Origin: Thiodiazotropha sp040791665
Lineage (GTDB): Bacteria > Pseudomonadota > Gammaproteobacteria > Chromatiales > Chromatiaceae
Direction: 5' to 3'
Assembly (NCBI GenBank): GCA_040791665.1
Contig: JBFNNX010000009.1
Location: forward strand, 620,001-684,000
DNA length: 64,000 bases
The notes below the pieces were generated by a model. The model saw only the letters and a list, made by a program, of their open reading frames with translations, did not search any database and had not been told where the DNA came from. Shown piece by piece: positions 9,213 through 18,473 of this stretch. The first letter of the stretch is position 1. Each line of letters begins with the position of its first letter. Position numbers and translations under genes: made by a program.

Positions 9213-9611
9213 ATGTGGATCTTCTATAAACATCTCCCACGCGGGATATCCTCCAAGGAGATCAGGAAAGCCACAATGAGGGGCACCCGATCCGGCTGGT
9301 CACTGATACCGGCCAAAAAAAAGGGCACCATCAAACGATCGAAAATAATCCAGATTATGGATCTGGATACGGATTTATTGGAGTATCACGCAATCGTGCA
9401 GGTCGAGTCGCCCAAACTGGCCGACACCATCATAAAAAACCTGGACGGCAAGACCGTGAACGGTCTGTTTCTTAAACCCCATCGTTACCAGCGGAGATTT
9501 CCCAGCCGTGACAGGCGTATGCATGCGCAGGGTCTGAATCAGGGCGAAGAGCGGCGAACAAGTGACAGACGCAGGAGTAAAATTATCACGCGGGTAGTGG
9601 AGATTATTTAG
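9213..9611 (+). CDS. Small RRM-like, probably RNA-binding protein
   Basis: About 132 residues when started at the ATG at 9213, which has a strong AGAGGAG five bases upstream; an in-frame ATG lies further upstream but lacks this. The first 95 residues follow the beta-alpha-beta-beta-alpha-beta order of an RNA recognition motif: an RNP2-like strand MWIFYKHLP, an RNP1-like strand EYHAIVQVE, a helix KLADTIIKNLDG and a last strand GLFLKPHRYQRR. The C-terminal 35 residues are strongly basic (RRTSDRRRSK). Single-domain RRM proteins occur in bacteria and may bind RNA in the cytoplasm. The fold call is by pattern only. It stands alone, convergent with the lipase gene. Confidence 0.55.
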   Translation: MWIFYKHLPRGISSKEIRKATMRGTRSGWSLIPAKKKGTIKRSKIIQIMDLDTDLLEYHAIVQVESPKLADTIIKNLDGKTVNGLFLKPHRYQRRFPSRDRRMHAQGLNQGEERRTSDRRRSKIITRVVEII

Positions 9612-9666
9612 CACTCGTGCTGCAGCTTTCGACTGGAAACGCCGCGATACCACTAGGTCAAAGCTG

Positions 9667-10464
9667 TCACAGTTCCGCCAATAGCTCCACCAACACTCTG
9701 CCGTCCAATGGCTGCAGGGCATGGCTGACAGAGAACAGCCGTGTCTCCGATCGCCCATTCAAGGCTTGAATATTGTTCATGTCCTGGCTGAAGGCGGGAA
9801 CCAGTTCATCGCCCATACCCACCGGACCGGTACGCACAACCGAGACATAACGGATCGAGGGATGAGGCTGCCGGTTCAACCAAAACAGCAGATTGCCAGG
9901 TCGCTCCGGTACCAGATCCAGCAATACAGCCCACGAATCACGTACCACATCATAGAGTTCACCGGCGAAAAATTCCTTGATGGTGCTAATGGGGAATGGA
10001 TCGTCGGTCTCATCCAGAGCCTCCACAGCGCGCACTGTGCCCAGATGGGGAGATGCGATGGTAATCAATGCCTTTGGCGTGTTTACGCCTCCCTGCACCA
10101 ACGCCATTCTCGCCACCACGCCACCTGCGGAGTGCCCGACCAGGATAACCGGTTCGTCAGGATGCTGTCGAGTCACCAGACCCAGCATGTTCCGCAGCAT
10201 GTCGGCCTGTAAACCCACTGGCCCCATCGAAGGCAGTTCAACGGTATAGAACTTATTCGCCGCCGATCCGATAGGTGCGGGCAGTAACCCGCTTGGCGTG
10301 ATAATGCCCGCCGGTTGCCAGCCATGGTTCATCAGAGCCGCATTCACGCCACTATGCTGCCAGGAGTAAGCGCTACCCAGATAACCGTGTATCAACACCG
10401 CCACATCTGCCGAGAGAGGAAGACTGGACAGACTCAAGAACAGTGACAGGATCAATCGTTTCAT
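9667..10464 (-). CDS. Secreted alpha/beta hydrolase (lipase-like)
   Basis: About 265 residues from the ATG at 10464, which has GGAGG in the right place; the open frame extends upstream without support. A signal peptide (MKRLILSLFLSLSSLPLSADV) points to export. The mature part begins with the strand and oxyanion loop of lipases (VAVLIHGYLGSAYSW) and has the nucleophile elbow VGHSAGGVVARM (GHSAG) and a late histidine (SVSHALQPLDG). The fold resembles triacylglycerol lipases and PGAP1-like esterases. Natural substrate unknown. It lies 25 bases downstream of soeC on the same strand but is unlikely to be functionally tied to it. Confidence 0.8.
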   Translation of the reverse strand: MKRLILSLFLSLSSLPLSADVAVLIHGYLGSAYSWQHSGVNAALMNHGWQPAGIITPSGLLPAPIGSAANKFYTVELPSMGPVGLQADMLRNMLGLVTRQHPDEPVILVGHSAGGVVARMALVQGGVNTPKALITIASPHLGTVRAVEALDETDDPFPISTIKEFFAGELYDVVRDSWAVLLDLVPERPGNLLFWLNRQPHPSIRYVSVVRTGPVGMGDELVPAFSQDMNNIQALNGRSETRLFSVSHALQPLDGRVLVELLAEL

Positions 10465-10489
10465 ATCAACCTCCGAATGCAATATTCCA

Positions 10490-11467
10490 TTAAGCCATGC
10501 TCTGATAGTAAAGATTCTGCGGGTGCTTTGCTTCCGCGAAGAAATGGTAGCGCTCCAAGACCAATCCAATATATTGAATGGCAAACGCGACAATCGGTAA
10601 CCTGGACGACTCCAGCAGATAGGCAAACAGGATCAGCACAACGGGTAGAACAAAGACCATCAACAGAAACAGATAGCGGATCATGAGAATAGCGGCTGCA
10701 GATTTCCCGTGAAAGAATTCACGAGTGTTGAAAGACCCTCCCATGAATCCCTGTGCCTTTTGATGCAGCTGGGAATGGTGAACACCCACCGCCGACTGCA
10801 TATCCACTTTGCATTGAAACTGACTGTTCCGATAGAGCGATGAGCCTCGACTGACGGCGCCCAGCAGAGTTGCAACCACCGCCCAGGTAGCATAGAAGGT
10901 CACCAGTTCCGTACCCTTGTAGGCCGACAATGCCGCCGCCAGCATGGAACCAGAGGCGATACCGAGAAAGAGAAAGTTGGCCACCGTCAGGGGGGTATGC
11001 CAAGCCTTGATGAAACGCAGGCCGGCATAGATCATCGCGGTGCAGAGAAAGAGCACGAAGGTCGCCACTGTGCCCAGGGCACCGACAATCAGGGTGATGT
11101 CCACCGGCAGCGCCTCGGAGATGACGAACAGGGGATCGGTCCAGCCCAGGTAGTGGAAAAGACCGTAGAGAGAGATCAGTCCCATGGCGGCAGGCAGCGC
11201 GATGACCTCCCGCGAGAGCCAGGATGTGCGCCACTGGGTGGTGGCGCGCCAGGCCCGCTCGGGACGCCCCAGATGGAACACCGAGGCGACCAGACCCGCC
11301 ATCAGCAACACCAGGGCAATGAGACTACCCACGGCGTAGAGAGTACCGCTCTGAACCGGTAGAAGGTTGGCCAGGGAGTAGAGCTGACCGGTGTAGAGGG
11401 CCAGGAAGAGGCCCTGGCCGGCACCGATCAGGGTCGTTAACAAGATTACCGAGAAAGCGGGATGCAT
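10490..11467 (-). CDS. soeC: Sulfite dehydrogenase membrane anchor SoeC
   Basis: A 325-residue polytopic membrane protein with about eight helices, of the DmsC/NrfD-type anchor family. As last gene of a three-gene set with an Fe-S subunit and a molybdopterin subunit it would hold the complex at the inner face of the cytoplasmic membrane and pass electrons from sulfite to quinone. The sequence begins MHPAFSVILLTTLIGAGQGL, typical of this family, and includes VFHLGRPERAWRA. DmsC-like anchors of other molybdoenzymes are the alternative; the neighbours favour SoeC. Confidence 0.85.
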   Translation of the reverse strand: MHPAFSVILLTTLIGAGQGLFLALYTGQLYSLANLLPVQSGTLYAVGSLIALVLLMAGLVASVFHLGRPERAWRATTQWRTSWLSREVIALPAAMGLISLYGLFHYLGWTDPLFVISEALPVDITLIVGALGTVATFVLFLCTAMIYAGLRFIKAWHTPLTVANFLFLGIASGSMLAAALSAYKGTELVTFYATWAVVATLLGAVSRGSSLYRNSQFQCKVDMQSAVGVHHSQLHQKAQGFMGGSFNTREFFHGKSAAAILMIRYLFLLMVFVLPVVLILFAYLLESSRLPIVAFAIQYIGLVLERYHFFAEAKHPQNLYYQSMA

Positions 11468-11489
11468 CTATTTTTTCTCCGAAAAAAAA

Positions 11490-12212
11490 TCACCATGCCA
11501 CGTCGTCCAGCGTCTCACCTGCCTCCGGCAGCGGCAGCTGTTCCTTTTTCAGCGGATTGTCGGCCCGCACGAGCTCATCCTCATGGATCTGGATTCGGGT
11601 TTTGCGCCGTGGCAGGTAATGGTTGGCCGGCTTGGTGCCCCACTCCGGCTGCAGCTGGTAACCACCCTCCTCACGAATGGCCACCGAGACCGTTGAATTG
11701 GGGTCGTGCACGTCGCCGAAGAGGCGGGCGTTAGTGGGACAGGCCAGCACACAGGCAGGCTTGCGCTGCGACTCGGGCAGGCTCATGTCGGTGATTCGGT
11801 CGATACACAGTGTGCACTTCTTCATTACCCGTTGCTTCTCGTCGATCTCGCGAGCGCCGTAGGGGCAGGCCCAGGAGCAATATTTACAACCGATGCATTT
11901 GTCGTAGTCCACCAGTACCACGCCGTTGTCCTCCCGCTTGTAGGAGGCACCGGTGGGACAGACGGGCACACAGGGCGGATCCTCGCAATGCAGGCACGAT
12001 TTGGGAAAGTGGTAGGTCTCGGTATGGGGGAAGACCCCGGCCTCATAGGTCTGCACCCGGTTGAAGAAGGTCCCGGTGGGGTCTTCTTCGTAGGGCCGCT
12101 GATCGGTCATGGGACCCGCCCAGCCGGAGGTATTCCACTCCTTGCAGCTGGTGACGCAGGCATGGCAGCCGACGCAAACGTTGAGGTCGATTACTAGCGC
12201 TAGTTGTGTCAT
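11490..12212 (-). CDS. soeB: Sulfite dehydrogenase iron-sulfur subunit SoeB
   Basis: A 240-residue cytoplasmic electron-transfer subunit with four cysteine clusters: CVGCHACVTSC near the start, CLHCEDPPCVPVCPTGA, CIGCKYCSWACPYGAR, and CTLC followed later by CVLACPTNAR. These would hold four [4Fe-4S] centres as in DmsB, NrfC and SoeB. It sits between soeA (ten bases away) and soeC (22 bases away), so the three are one operon read soeA-soeB-soeC. Its job is to pass electrons from the molybdenum subunit to the membrane anchor. Confidence 0.9.
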   Translation of the reverse strand: MTQLALVIDLNVCVGCHACVTSCKEWNTSGWAGPMTDQRPYEEDPTGTFFNRVQTYEAGVFPHTETYHFPKSCLHCEDPPCVPVCPTGASYKREDNGVVLVDYDKCIGCKYCSWACPYGAREIDEKQRVMKKCTLCIDRITDMSLPESQRKPACVLACPTNARLFGDVHDPNSTVSVAIREEGGYQLQPEWGTKPANHYLPRRKTRIQIHEDELVRADNPLKKEQLPLPEAGETLDDVAW

Positions 12213-12221
12213 TTGTTCTAA

Positions 12222-15134
12222 TCAACTCCCAATGTTGCTCTTGCGCCGAAACTTCCCGGCAAAAAACCCCTGCCATTTCCCACGCCGCCTATCCTGCCCT
12301 GGCAACCGCTTCATGGTCGCGAACTGGGGCGAGGTCACCTTCGGCTCCTCCGGTCCCGCCGGGTAGAGGCGTACCCGCACATCGAACCAGGCGGCCTGTC
12401 CGGTGACCGGGTCGGAGTTGGACATGTGCTCGCCCGCCTCGCAGGGAGGCAGCTCCTCGGCGATCAGATGGTTGAGCAGGAAACCCTTCCGCGATTCGTT
12501 GGCCCTGGATGACAACCCCCAGGCCCCCGAGGCTTTGCCGATGGCGTTCCAGGTCCAGACCGTGCCCGGCTCCACCGCCTCGGAGAAGCGCGCCATGCAG
12601 CGCACCTTGTTGGTGGGTGACTCGACCCAGATCCAGTCTCCGTCACCAAAGCCGTTGGCCTCGCCGAGCTTGGGGTTGACGAAGAGGTAGTTGTGGGTGT
12701 GGATCTGCCGCAGCCAGGCGTTTTGGGAGTCCCAGGAGTGGTACATCGCCATGGGTCGCTGGGTCACGGCGTTGATCGGATAGTGATGGGTATCGACCAG
12801 CTTGTGTTCCAGCGGTGCGGTGTAGAAGGGCAGCGGATCGAAATGCTCGGCAACCCGCTTGCGCAGGCGATGCGGCGGCTGCTTGCCGGGCAGCTTGCCC
12901 TGGGCCGCCAGGCGGAAACGCTGCAGCACTTCGGAGTATAGATGCAGGGTAATCGGCTCCACATAGCGGGTCATGCCGTGAGCCCGGGCCCACTCCAGGT
13001 ATCCCTGGTTCCAGTTGCGCATGTACTGGTATGACTTGGGCAACTCATGGTGGTAGACGCAACCGTTCTTCTGATACATCTCCCACTGGCGGGGGTTGGG
13101 TTCGCCTTTGAGAAACTTCTCCCCGCCTTTGCCGCGCCAGCCGGCAAGAAAACCGATGCCTGAGCCGGGAGAGGTCTCGTAATTGGTGACGAAATCAGGG
13201 TAGTTGCGGAACTTGCGGCTGCCATCCTCCTTGACGAAAGCGGGCAGTCCGAGACGGCTGCCCATCTCGATCAGCACCTCCTGGAAGGGTTTGCAGTCAC
13301 CCCGCGGCGGCACCACCGGAATGCGTACCGAGTCCACCGGGCCGTCAAACTCGGAGATCGGCCGGTCGAGCATCGACATGGCATCGTGACGTTCCAGATA
13401 GGTGGTATCAGGCAGCACCAGGTCGGCGAAGGCCACGGTCTCCGACTGGAAGGCGTCAGCGACAATAATGAAGGGGATCTTGTACTCCCCGTTCTCCTCC
13501 TTGTCCCGCAGCATATCGCGAACGCTCTCTGTGTTCATGGAGGAGTTCCAAGCCATGTTGGCCATGAACAGCAGCAGGGTGTCGATCTTGTAAGGGTCGC
13601 CGCGCCAGGCATTGGTGATGACGTTATGCATCAGGCCGTGGACCGACAGGGGGTACTCCCAGGAGAATGCCTTGTCGATACGTACCGCCTCGCCCTGTTC
13701 GTCGACGAAGAGGTCGTCCGGCTTGGCCGGCCAGCCCAGTGGCATGCCGTCCAGCGGCGTGTTTGACCTGACCCCTTCGGGACCTTTGGGTGGTTTCGGA
13801 CAGGGCGGGATCGGCCTTGGAAACGGCGCCTTGTGACGGAAACCGCCGGGCCGGTCGATGGTCCCCAGAATGGTCATCAGGATGCCCAGCGTGCGGATGG
13901 TCTGGAAGCCGTTGGAGTGGGCCGCCAGCCCGCGCATGGCATGAAAGGAGACTGGGTTTCCGGTAACGCTGTTGTGCTCGTTGCCCCAACTGTCGGTCCA
14001 TTGGATCGGCAGCTCGATTTTCTGGTCCCGGGCAACCACGCCCATCTCATGGGCCAGGCGGCGGATGGTCTCCGCAGGGATACCGGTGATGTCCTCAGCC
14101 CACTCGACGGTGTACTCCTCGACGCGCTCCTTCAGCAGCTGCATGGCAGGCTTCACCGGGGTGCCGTCCTGCAAGGTGAAACTGCCGAGCAGACGCGGAT
14201 CGGTGCCCGGGGTATGGGTGGAGATCTCCCGGTCCAGCTCCCGGTCCCACCAGAGCTTGTTCTCGGGATCAAAACAGCCCTCTTCGATGTGCATCTCGAA
14301 TCGACGGAACAGTCCATGGTCGTCACGTTTGGGATCGTCCACAACCAACTCCGCGGCGTTTGTGTACTTGACCAGGAACTCCCGGTCGTAGAGACCGGTG
14401 TGAATCAGTTCGCGGATAATTGCCAGCAACAGGGCGCCGTCGGTGCCCGGCTTGATCGGCACCCACTCATCGGCGATGGCCGAGTAACCGGTACGGATCG
14501 GATTGATGGAGATGAAGCGTCCGCCATGCCGCTTGAAGTCGGATAATGCGATCTTCATCGGGTTGGAATGGTGATCCTCGGCGGTACCGATCATGATGAA
14601 GAGCTTGGAACGTTCAAGGTCGGGGCCGCCGAACTCCCAGAAAGAACCGCCGATAGTGTAGATCAGACCGGCCGCCATGTTGACCGAGCAGAAGCCGCCG
14701 TGGGCTGCATAGTTGGGGGTGCCGAACTGCTTGGCGAACATACCGGTCAATGCCTGCATCTGGTCGCGGCCGGTGAACAGTGCGAATCTTTTCGGATCCT
14801 CGGCGCGAATACGGCCCAGCCGATCCTGCATGATCTCGAAGGCCCTCTCCCAGGAGATCTCCTCGAAATCGGAATCGCCCCGCTCCGCCCCCTGCTTGCG
14901 CAGCAACGGCCTGGTGAGGCGAGCAGGTGAATACTGTTTCATGATACCCGACGATCCCTTTGCGCAGATCACGCCCTTGTTCAGCGGATGGTCGGGATTG
15001 CCTTCAATATAGCGCACCTCGCCGTCACGCAACGTGACGCGAATACCGCAACGACAGGCACACATGTAGCACGTGGTCTCTTTGACCTCGGTGCGTCCAA
15101 TGGCGTTGTCGGAGAGGGAAGTGGGATCCTGCAT
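12222..15134 (-). CDS. soeA: Sulfite dehydrogenase molybdopterin subunit SoeA
   Basis: About 970 residues when started at ATG 15134 (an in-frame TTG at 15164 is less likely). It belongs to the DMSO-reductase family of bis-molybdopterin enzymes. An N-terminal [4Fe-4S] site is formed by C22, C25, C29 and C57 (TCYMCACRCG, GVICAKG). SoeA oxidises sulfite to sulfate in the cytoplasm and feeds electrons to quinone via SoeB and SoeC. No twin-arginine signal is present, which fits a cytoplasmic enzyme and separates it from exported polysulfide or thiosulfate reductases. The long insertions and operon order match SoeABC of purple sulfur bacteria. Assignment of substrate is by family and context. Confidence 0.88.
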   Translation of the reverse strand: MQDPTSLSDNAIGRTEVKETTCYMCACRCGIRVTLRDGEVRYIEGNPDHPLNKGVICAKGSSGIMKQYSPARLTRPLLRKQGAERGDSDFEEISWERAFEIMQDRLGRIRAEDPKRFALFTGRDQMQALTGMFAKQFGTPNYAAHGGFCSVNMAAGLIYTIGGSFWEFGGPDLERSKLFIMIGTAEDHHSNPMKIALSDFKRHGGRFISINPIRTGYSAIADEWVPIKPGTDGALLLAIIRELIHTGLYDREFLVKYTNAAELVVDDPKRDDHGLFRRFEMHIEEGCFDPENKLWWDRELDREISTHTPGTDPRLLGSFTLQDGTPVKPAMQLLKERVEEYTVEWAEDITGIPAETIRRLAHEMGVVARDQKIELPIQWTDSWGNEHNSVTGNPVSFHAMRGLAAHSNGFQTIRTLGILMTILGTIDRPGGFRHKAPFPRPIPPCPKPPKGPEGVRSNTPLDGMPLGWPAKPDDLFVDEQGEAVRIDKAFSWEYPLSVHGLMHNVITNAWRGDPYKIDTLLLFMANMAWNSSMNTESVRDMLRDKEENGEYKIPFIIVADAFQSETVAFADLVLPDTTYLERHDAMSMLDRPISEFDGPVDSVRIPVVPPRGDCKPFQEVLIEMGSRLGLPAFVKEDGSRKFRNYPDFVTNYETSPGSGIGFLAGWRGKGGEKFLKGEPNPRQWEMYQKNGCVYHHELPKSYQYMRNWNQGYLEWARAHGMTRYVEPITLHLYSEVLQRFRLAAQGKLPGKQPPHRLRKRVAEHFDPLPFYTAPLEHKLVDTHHYPINAVTQRPMAMYHSWDSQNAWLRQIHTHNYLFVNPKLGEANGFGDGDWIWVESPTNKVRCMARFSEAVEPGTVWTWNAIGKASGAWGLSSRANESRKGFLLNHLIAEELPPCEAGEHMSNSDPVTGQAAWFDVRVRLYPAGPEEPKVTSPQFATMKRLPGQDRRRGKWQGFFAGKFRRKSNIGS

Positions 15135-15281
15135 CAATTTATAACCCTTGAAAACTAGGCCCAATGAAAGGCATTCGGCAATCTTATTATATTAGACTTT
15201 TCTGATTTTCCTTGCCAGGCCTGACCTATCACAATCCTTTGGGGGTGGCCTATCTGGGTTAATGAAGGCGGCCAACAAGCC

Positions 15282-15881
15282 CTAGGGCAGCATCGGCTCC
15301 CAGCCCGGCAATCCCGCAAACCGTTCCAACCACCCCCTAACCGCCGGATAGGGCTGTAACGAAACCCCTCCCTCCTCAGCCAGCGACACGTAAGGGTAAC
15401 AGGCGATATCAGCAAGGGTGGCATTTCTACCCACCAGCCATTCATCATTGGCGAGCCGCCCTTCCATTACCGCAAGTCCGGCCTTTCCATCCTGTTGACA
15501 CAGCGCCAAATCGAAAGGCCGGCCAAGCACCAGCGTGGCACGCGCCCGGGCCAGACCATAAAGCAACTCATTTTCCGACACCGCCAACCATTGCAGGACG
15601 CCTGCCTCGGCAACAGGGTCAGTTGGCATCCAGTCCCGGTCGGCATACCGCCTGGTGAGATATACCAGGATCGCCATCGAATCCCAGACAATCAGATCGT
15701 CATCCAGCAATACCGGTACTTGTCCACGGGGATTGATCTGTTTGAATTCAGCCGTCAGTGTCTCCCCCTTCAGCACATCAGTGTCGATTCGCGCATAATC
15801 GAGATTCAACATGGAGAGCAGCAGCCGCACTTTGTAGCAGTTTCCCGACCTGGGATAGTCGTACAGTTTCAATTCAGACAT
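15282..15881 (-). CDS. Glutathione S-transferase family protein
   Basis: About 199 residues from the ATG at 15881; the open frame extends upstream but the protein proper begins MSELKLYDYPRSGNCYKVRLL. This is the thioredoxin-fold N-domain, with serine at the usual catalytic position (RSGNCYK) and the cis-proline strand GQVPVLLDDD followed by VWDSMAILVYL. The all-helical C-domain follows. Proteins of this class conjugate glutathione or act in stress defence; substrate unknown. It lies upstream of soeA on the same strand with a gap of about 150 bases. Confidence 0.85.
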   Translation of the reverse strand: MSELKLYDYPRSGNCYKVRLLLSMLNLDYARIDTDVLKGETLTAEFKQINPRGQVPVLLDDDLIVWDSMAILVYLTRRYADRDWMPTDPVAEAGVLQWLAVSENELLYGLARARATLVLGRPFDLALCQQDGKAGLAVMEGRLANDEWLVGRNATLADIACYPYVSLAEEGGVSLQPYPAVRGWLERFAGLPGWEPMLP

Positions 15882-16029
15882 GGCTATGTAACCTGCAGTT
15901 GTGGGTTTGTATAGTTTAGACACTGTTAAACCAAACAACAGACAGACATGCCAGATAAAACTTGATCGACCCAGAAAGAACTCCTCAGTCTCGTTGCCGC
16001 TCGCTTAGTGCTTGCCGATACGTTAGATG

Positions 16030-17121
16030 TCAGGGGGATTTATTCTCGTCAATTCTTGCGCGCTCCAGGTCCAACAATGCCCGCTTCCTGTCAACTCCCC
16101 AACGATAGCCACCAAGCTTACCGTCTCCCCGCAATACGCGATGACAGGGAATCAGTACGCCGATCCGGTTCGCCGTACAGGCAGAACCCACTGAACGTGC
16201 TGCCTTCGGCTTATCGATCTTCGCGGCCACTTCCATGTAAGTCATTACCTCCCCCGCATGGATGCTGCGCAAAAAGCGCCACACCTTCACTTGAAATGCG
16301 GTACCGCGCAGGTCGAGCGGCAGGTCGGGACAGGGCGCGCCAACACTGATATGCGCATCGAGCGCCTTGATCCAGAGATCGAGTTCGGGTGCATCTTCGG
16401 CGGGTGATGCGGCGATCTTCGCGCAAGGAAATTCCTCACTCAATTGACCCATTAAGGTACCTTCATCCTCACCAAACTCCACGAAACAGACACCGCGATG
16501 GGTTGCCGCCATCAACATTGGACCGATAGCTGTATCACGGCATGCATAATAAACAGTTTCTCCCGTGCCACCAGACCGGTAGGCCTTGGGTGTCATCCCA
16601 AACTGATGCGACGCTGCACCGTAGACGCGACTGATCGAACCGAAGCCTGCGGAATAGATGGCGCTGGTGACACCCTTCCCCTGCTTGAGTGATCTTTTCA
16701 AATGCCTGACACGGACTGCATCCTGGAAGGCCTTGGGTGAGATCCCGAAAGCCGCCTTGAAGCGCCGTTGAAAGCGAGATGGTGATAAACCGACCCGATT
16801 CGCCAAACCATTTAAGGTCAGACGCTCATCCGCATGTTTCTCTATAAACCGGGCAATATCGCACAGCCATTTCATGCCGTTTGCACTATCCGTTGGCCGA
16901 CAGCGTTGACAAGGTCTGAAACCCGCATTCATAGCCGATGCCGCATCGTTAAAAAAGCGAATATTCTCAGCTCGCGCACGACGACTCGGACAAGAAGGTT
17001 TGCAGAAGACGCCCGTCGTGATCACGCCATAGAGAAAGCCACCATCGTAGGATTTGTCTCGTTGCGCAACCGCCCGATGCATTACTGATTTTGCCGGCAA
17101 TGTCACGTCATCGCTCCTCAT
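16030..17121 (-). CDS. ada: Ada: methylated-DNA methyltransferase and regulator
   Basis: A 363-residue protein with all three Ada parts. The N-domain has the zinc cysteines C40, C44, C71 and C74 (FCKPSC, PCQRC), one of which accepts methyl groups from phosphotriesters. An AraC-type DNA-binding region follows (FQRRFKAAFGISPKAF). The C-domain has the alkyl-acceptor motif with IPCHRVL (cysteine about 326) that repairs O6-methylguanine. Methylated Ada activates its own gene and alkylation-repair genes. It is divergent from an AlkA-type glycosylase, the expected partner. An in-frame GTG fifteen bases into the frame, placed after an AGGAG, is an alternative start. Confidence 0.93.
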   Translation of the reverse strand: MRSDDVTLPAKSVMHRAVAQRDKSYDGGFLYGVITTGVFCKPSCPSRRARAENIRFFNDAASAMNAGFRPCQRCRPTDSANGMKWLCDIARFIEKHADERLTLNGLANRVGLSPSRFQRRFKAAFGISPKAFQDAVRVRHLKRSLKQGKGVTSAIYSAGFGSISRVYGAASHQFGMTPKAYRSGGTGETVYYACRDTAIGPMLMAATHRGVCFVEFGEDEGTLMGQLSEEFPCAKIAASPAEDAPELDLWIKALDAHISVGAPCPDLPLDLRGTAFQVKVWRFLRSIHAGEVMTYMEVAAKIDKPKAARSVGSACTANRIGVLIPCHRVLRGDGKLGGYRWGVDRKRALLDLERARIDENKSP

Positions 17122-17376
17122 GACCGTTCTGTATTATTCATTAGAGCGCAGCTGATCGAATTCATCCATCCGATTCTTGTCGTTCAATCTGAATCCCCCC
17201 CGGTGCTTTGAGAATCTCGTATTCGTATGATCTTCTAAACCGTTTTGATGAGGCAGGACCCCACCATAGGGATGAATAACCGGATCTATTCTCTACTTGA
17301 TTCAATGATGCTCTCGTCAGAATATGTCATTCTACCCGGAGAACTTGCGATTATTAATCCATCCACAGCAGTCAGT

Positions 17377-17988
17377 ATGAATACCCAACACATCGCTGCG
17401 GGCATGAAAGCACTGAGCCTGGTCGATCCGGAACTCAAACAGGCATATGCAGAACTGGGTCCGCCATCTCCCCGCATCCGTCCAAAGGGATTCGAGACCT
17501 TCCTGTCAACGATTGTCAGTCAGCAGATTTCAACTGAAGTGGCACGGGTGATCATGGGTCGGGTGAAAGATTGTCTGTCTGAGTTTTCCGCCGATGCGCT
17601 GCTAGCGATTGAGGATCGGGAATTACGTGAAGCCGGCTTGTCATTCCGCAAGATAGAATATGCCAAAGGTATGGCGGAAGCCGTCGTGTCAGGCAGATTT
17701 GATATCGATGGACTGGATGCGATGAGTGACGATGATGCGATAGCCACCATTACGAATATCAGAGGATTTGGCCGCTGGAGTGCCGAGATCTATCTTATGT
17801 TCTCACTGCAACGACAGGATATCTTTCCCGCCGATGACCTGGCCTTGCGCGTCGCACTGGGGCGCCTGAAAAACATGCCGGATAAACCGTCTGTCAAACA
17901 GGCCCGGGACATGGTCGCCCATTGGTCGCCCTGGAGAAGCGTGGGCTCGCTGTTTTTGTGGCACTACTATCGGGGTGCTCCCACTTAA
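17377..17988 (+). CDS. DNA-3-methyladenine glycosylase (AlkA type)
   Basis: About 203 residues when started at ATG 17377; the frame is open back to 17245, but the extra 44 residues do not look like family sequence. It is a helix-hairpin-helix glycosylase: FLSTIVSQQIST early, then the HhH-GPD signature ITNIRGFGRWSAEIYLMFSL with the catalytic aspartate in the following FPADDLALRVALG. The enzyme removes alkylated bases such as 3-methyladenine. Pairing with ada suggests a shared adaptive response. No strong ribosome-binding site is seen at either start. Confidence 0.83.
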   Translation: MNTQHIAAGMKALSLVDPELKQAYAELGPPSPRIRPKGFETFLSTIVSQQISTEVARVIMGRVKDCLSEFSADALLAIEDRELREAGLSFRKIEYAKGMAEAVVSGRFDIDGLDAMSDDDAIATITNIRGFGRWSAEIYLMFSLQRQDIFPADDLALRVALGRLKNMPDKPSVKQARDMVAHWSPWRSVGSLFLWHYYRGAPT

Positions 17989-18014
17989 GCAGACAGAAAT
18001 AACTTGGTGGATCC

Positions 18015-18371
18015 CTACGATGAGAATACGAGCAGCAATCCTATCGCTCCAGGAAGGGCCTGAATGAAGAGGATCTTTCTGCTGGCGGTTACCGCACCGT
18101 AAATACCGGCAAGCAGTACACAGCTCAGAAAGAATATCTTCACCCCTGTGCCATCGGCGCCCAGGATAACCCCCCAGAAAAGCCCGGCGGCCAGAAAACC
18201 GTTGTACAAGCCTTGATTGGCAGCCAATACCTTCGTAATCGCCGCGGTCTCCCTGGTGTGACCAAACACACGCAGGCCAACCGGCTTGTCCCAGAGGAAC
18301 ATCTCCAGCACAAGAAAAGCAATGTGTTGAAAAGCGATCAAACCCACGACGATGTCTGCGATCACAGGCAC
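18015..18371 (-). CDS. DUF1304 small membrane protein
   Basis: A 118-residue protein with four membrane segments (VVGLIAFQHIAFLVLEMFLW, GLYNGFLAAGLFWGVILG, VKIFFLSCVLLAGIYGAVTA, FIQALPGAIGLLLVF). The motifs ANQGLYNGFLA and the conserved glycine/asparagine residues fit the DUF1304 family, whose function is unknown. The start is GTG and has no clear ribosome-binding site, so the exact beginning is uncertain. It converges on the glycosylase gene. Confidence 0.8.
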   Translation of the reverse strand: MPVIADIVVGLIAFQHIAFLVLEMFLWDKPVGLRVFGHTRETAAITKVLAANQGLYNGFLAAGLFWGVILGADGTGVKIFFLSCVLLAGIYGAVTASRKILFIQALPGAIGLLLVFSS

Positions 18372-18473
18372 GGGTTATCAATGGCTCCATGCAGGCTGGA
18401 TGGTGAAACTGTACGTTATGTCTGGTGCCAGCATGCGCTGATTATCGATCGAGGAACTATACCGTGGACGTTC

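Noticed and set aside
13833..14546. A 237-codon frame opposite soeA
   Set aside because: High G+C and codon bias of soeA leave long antisense frames; no domain is seen.
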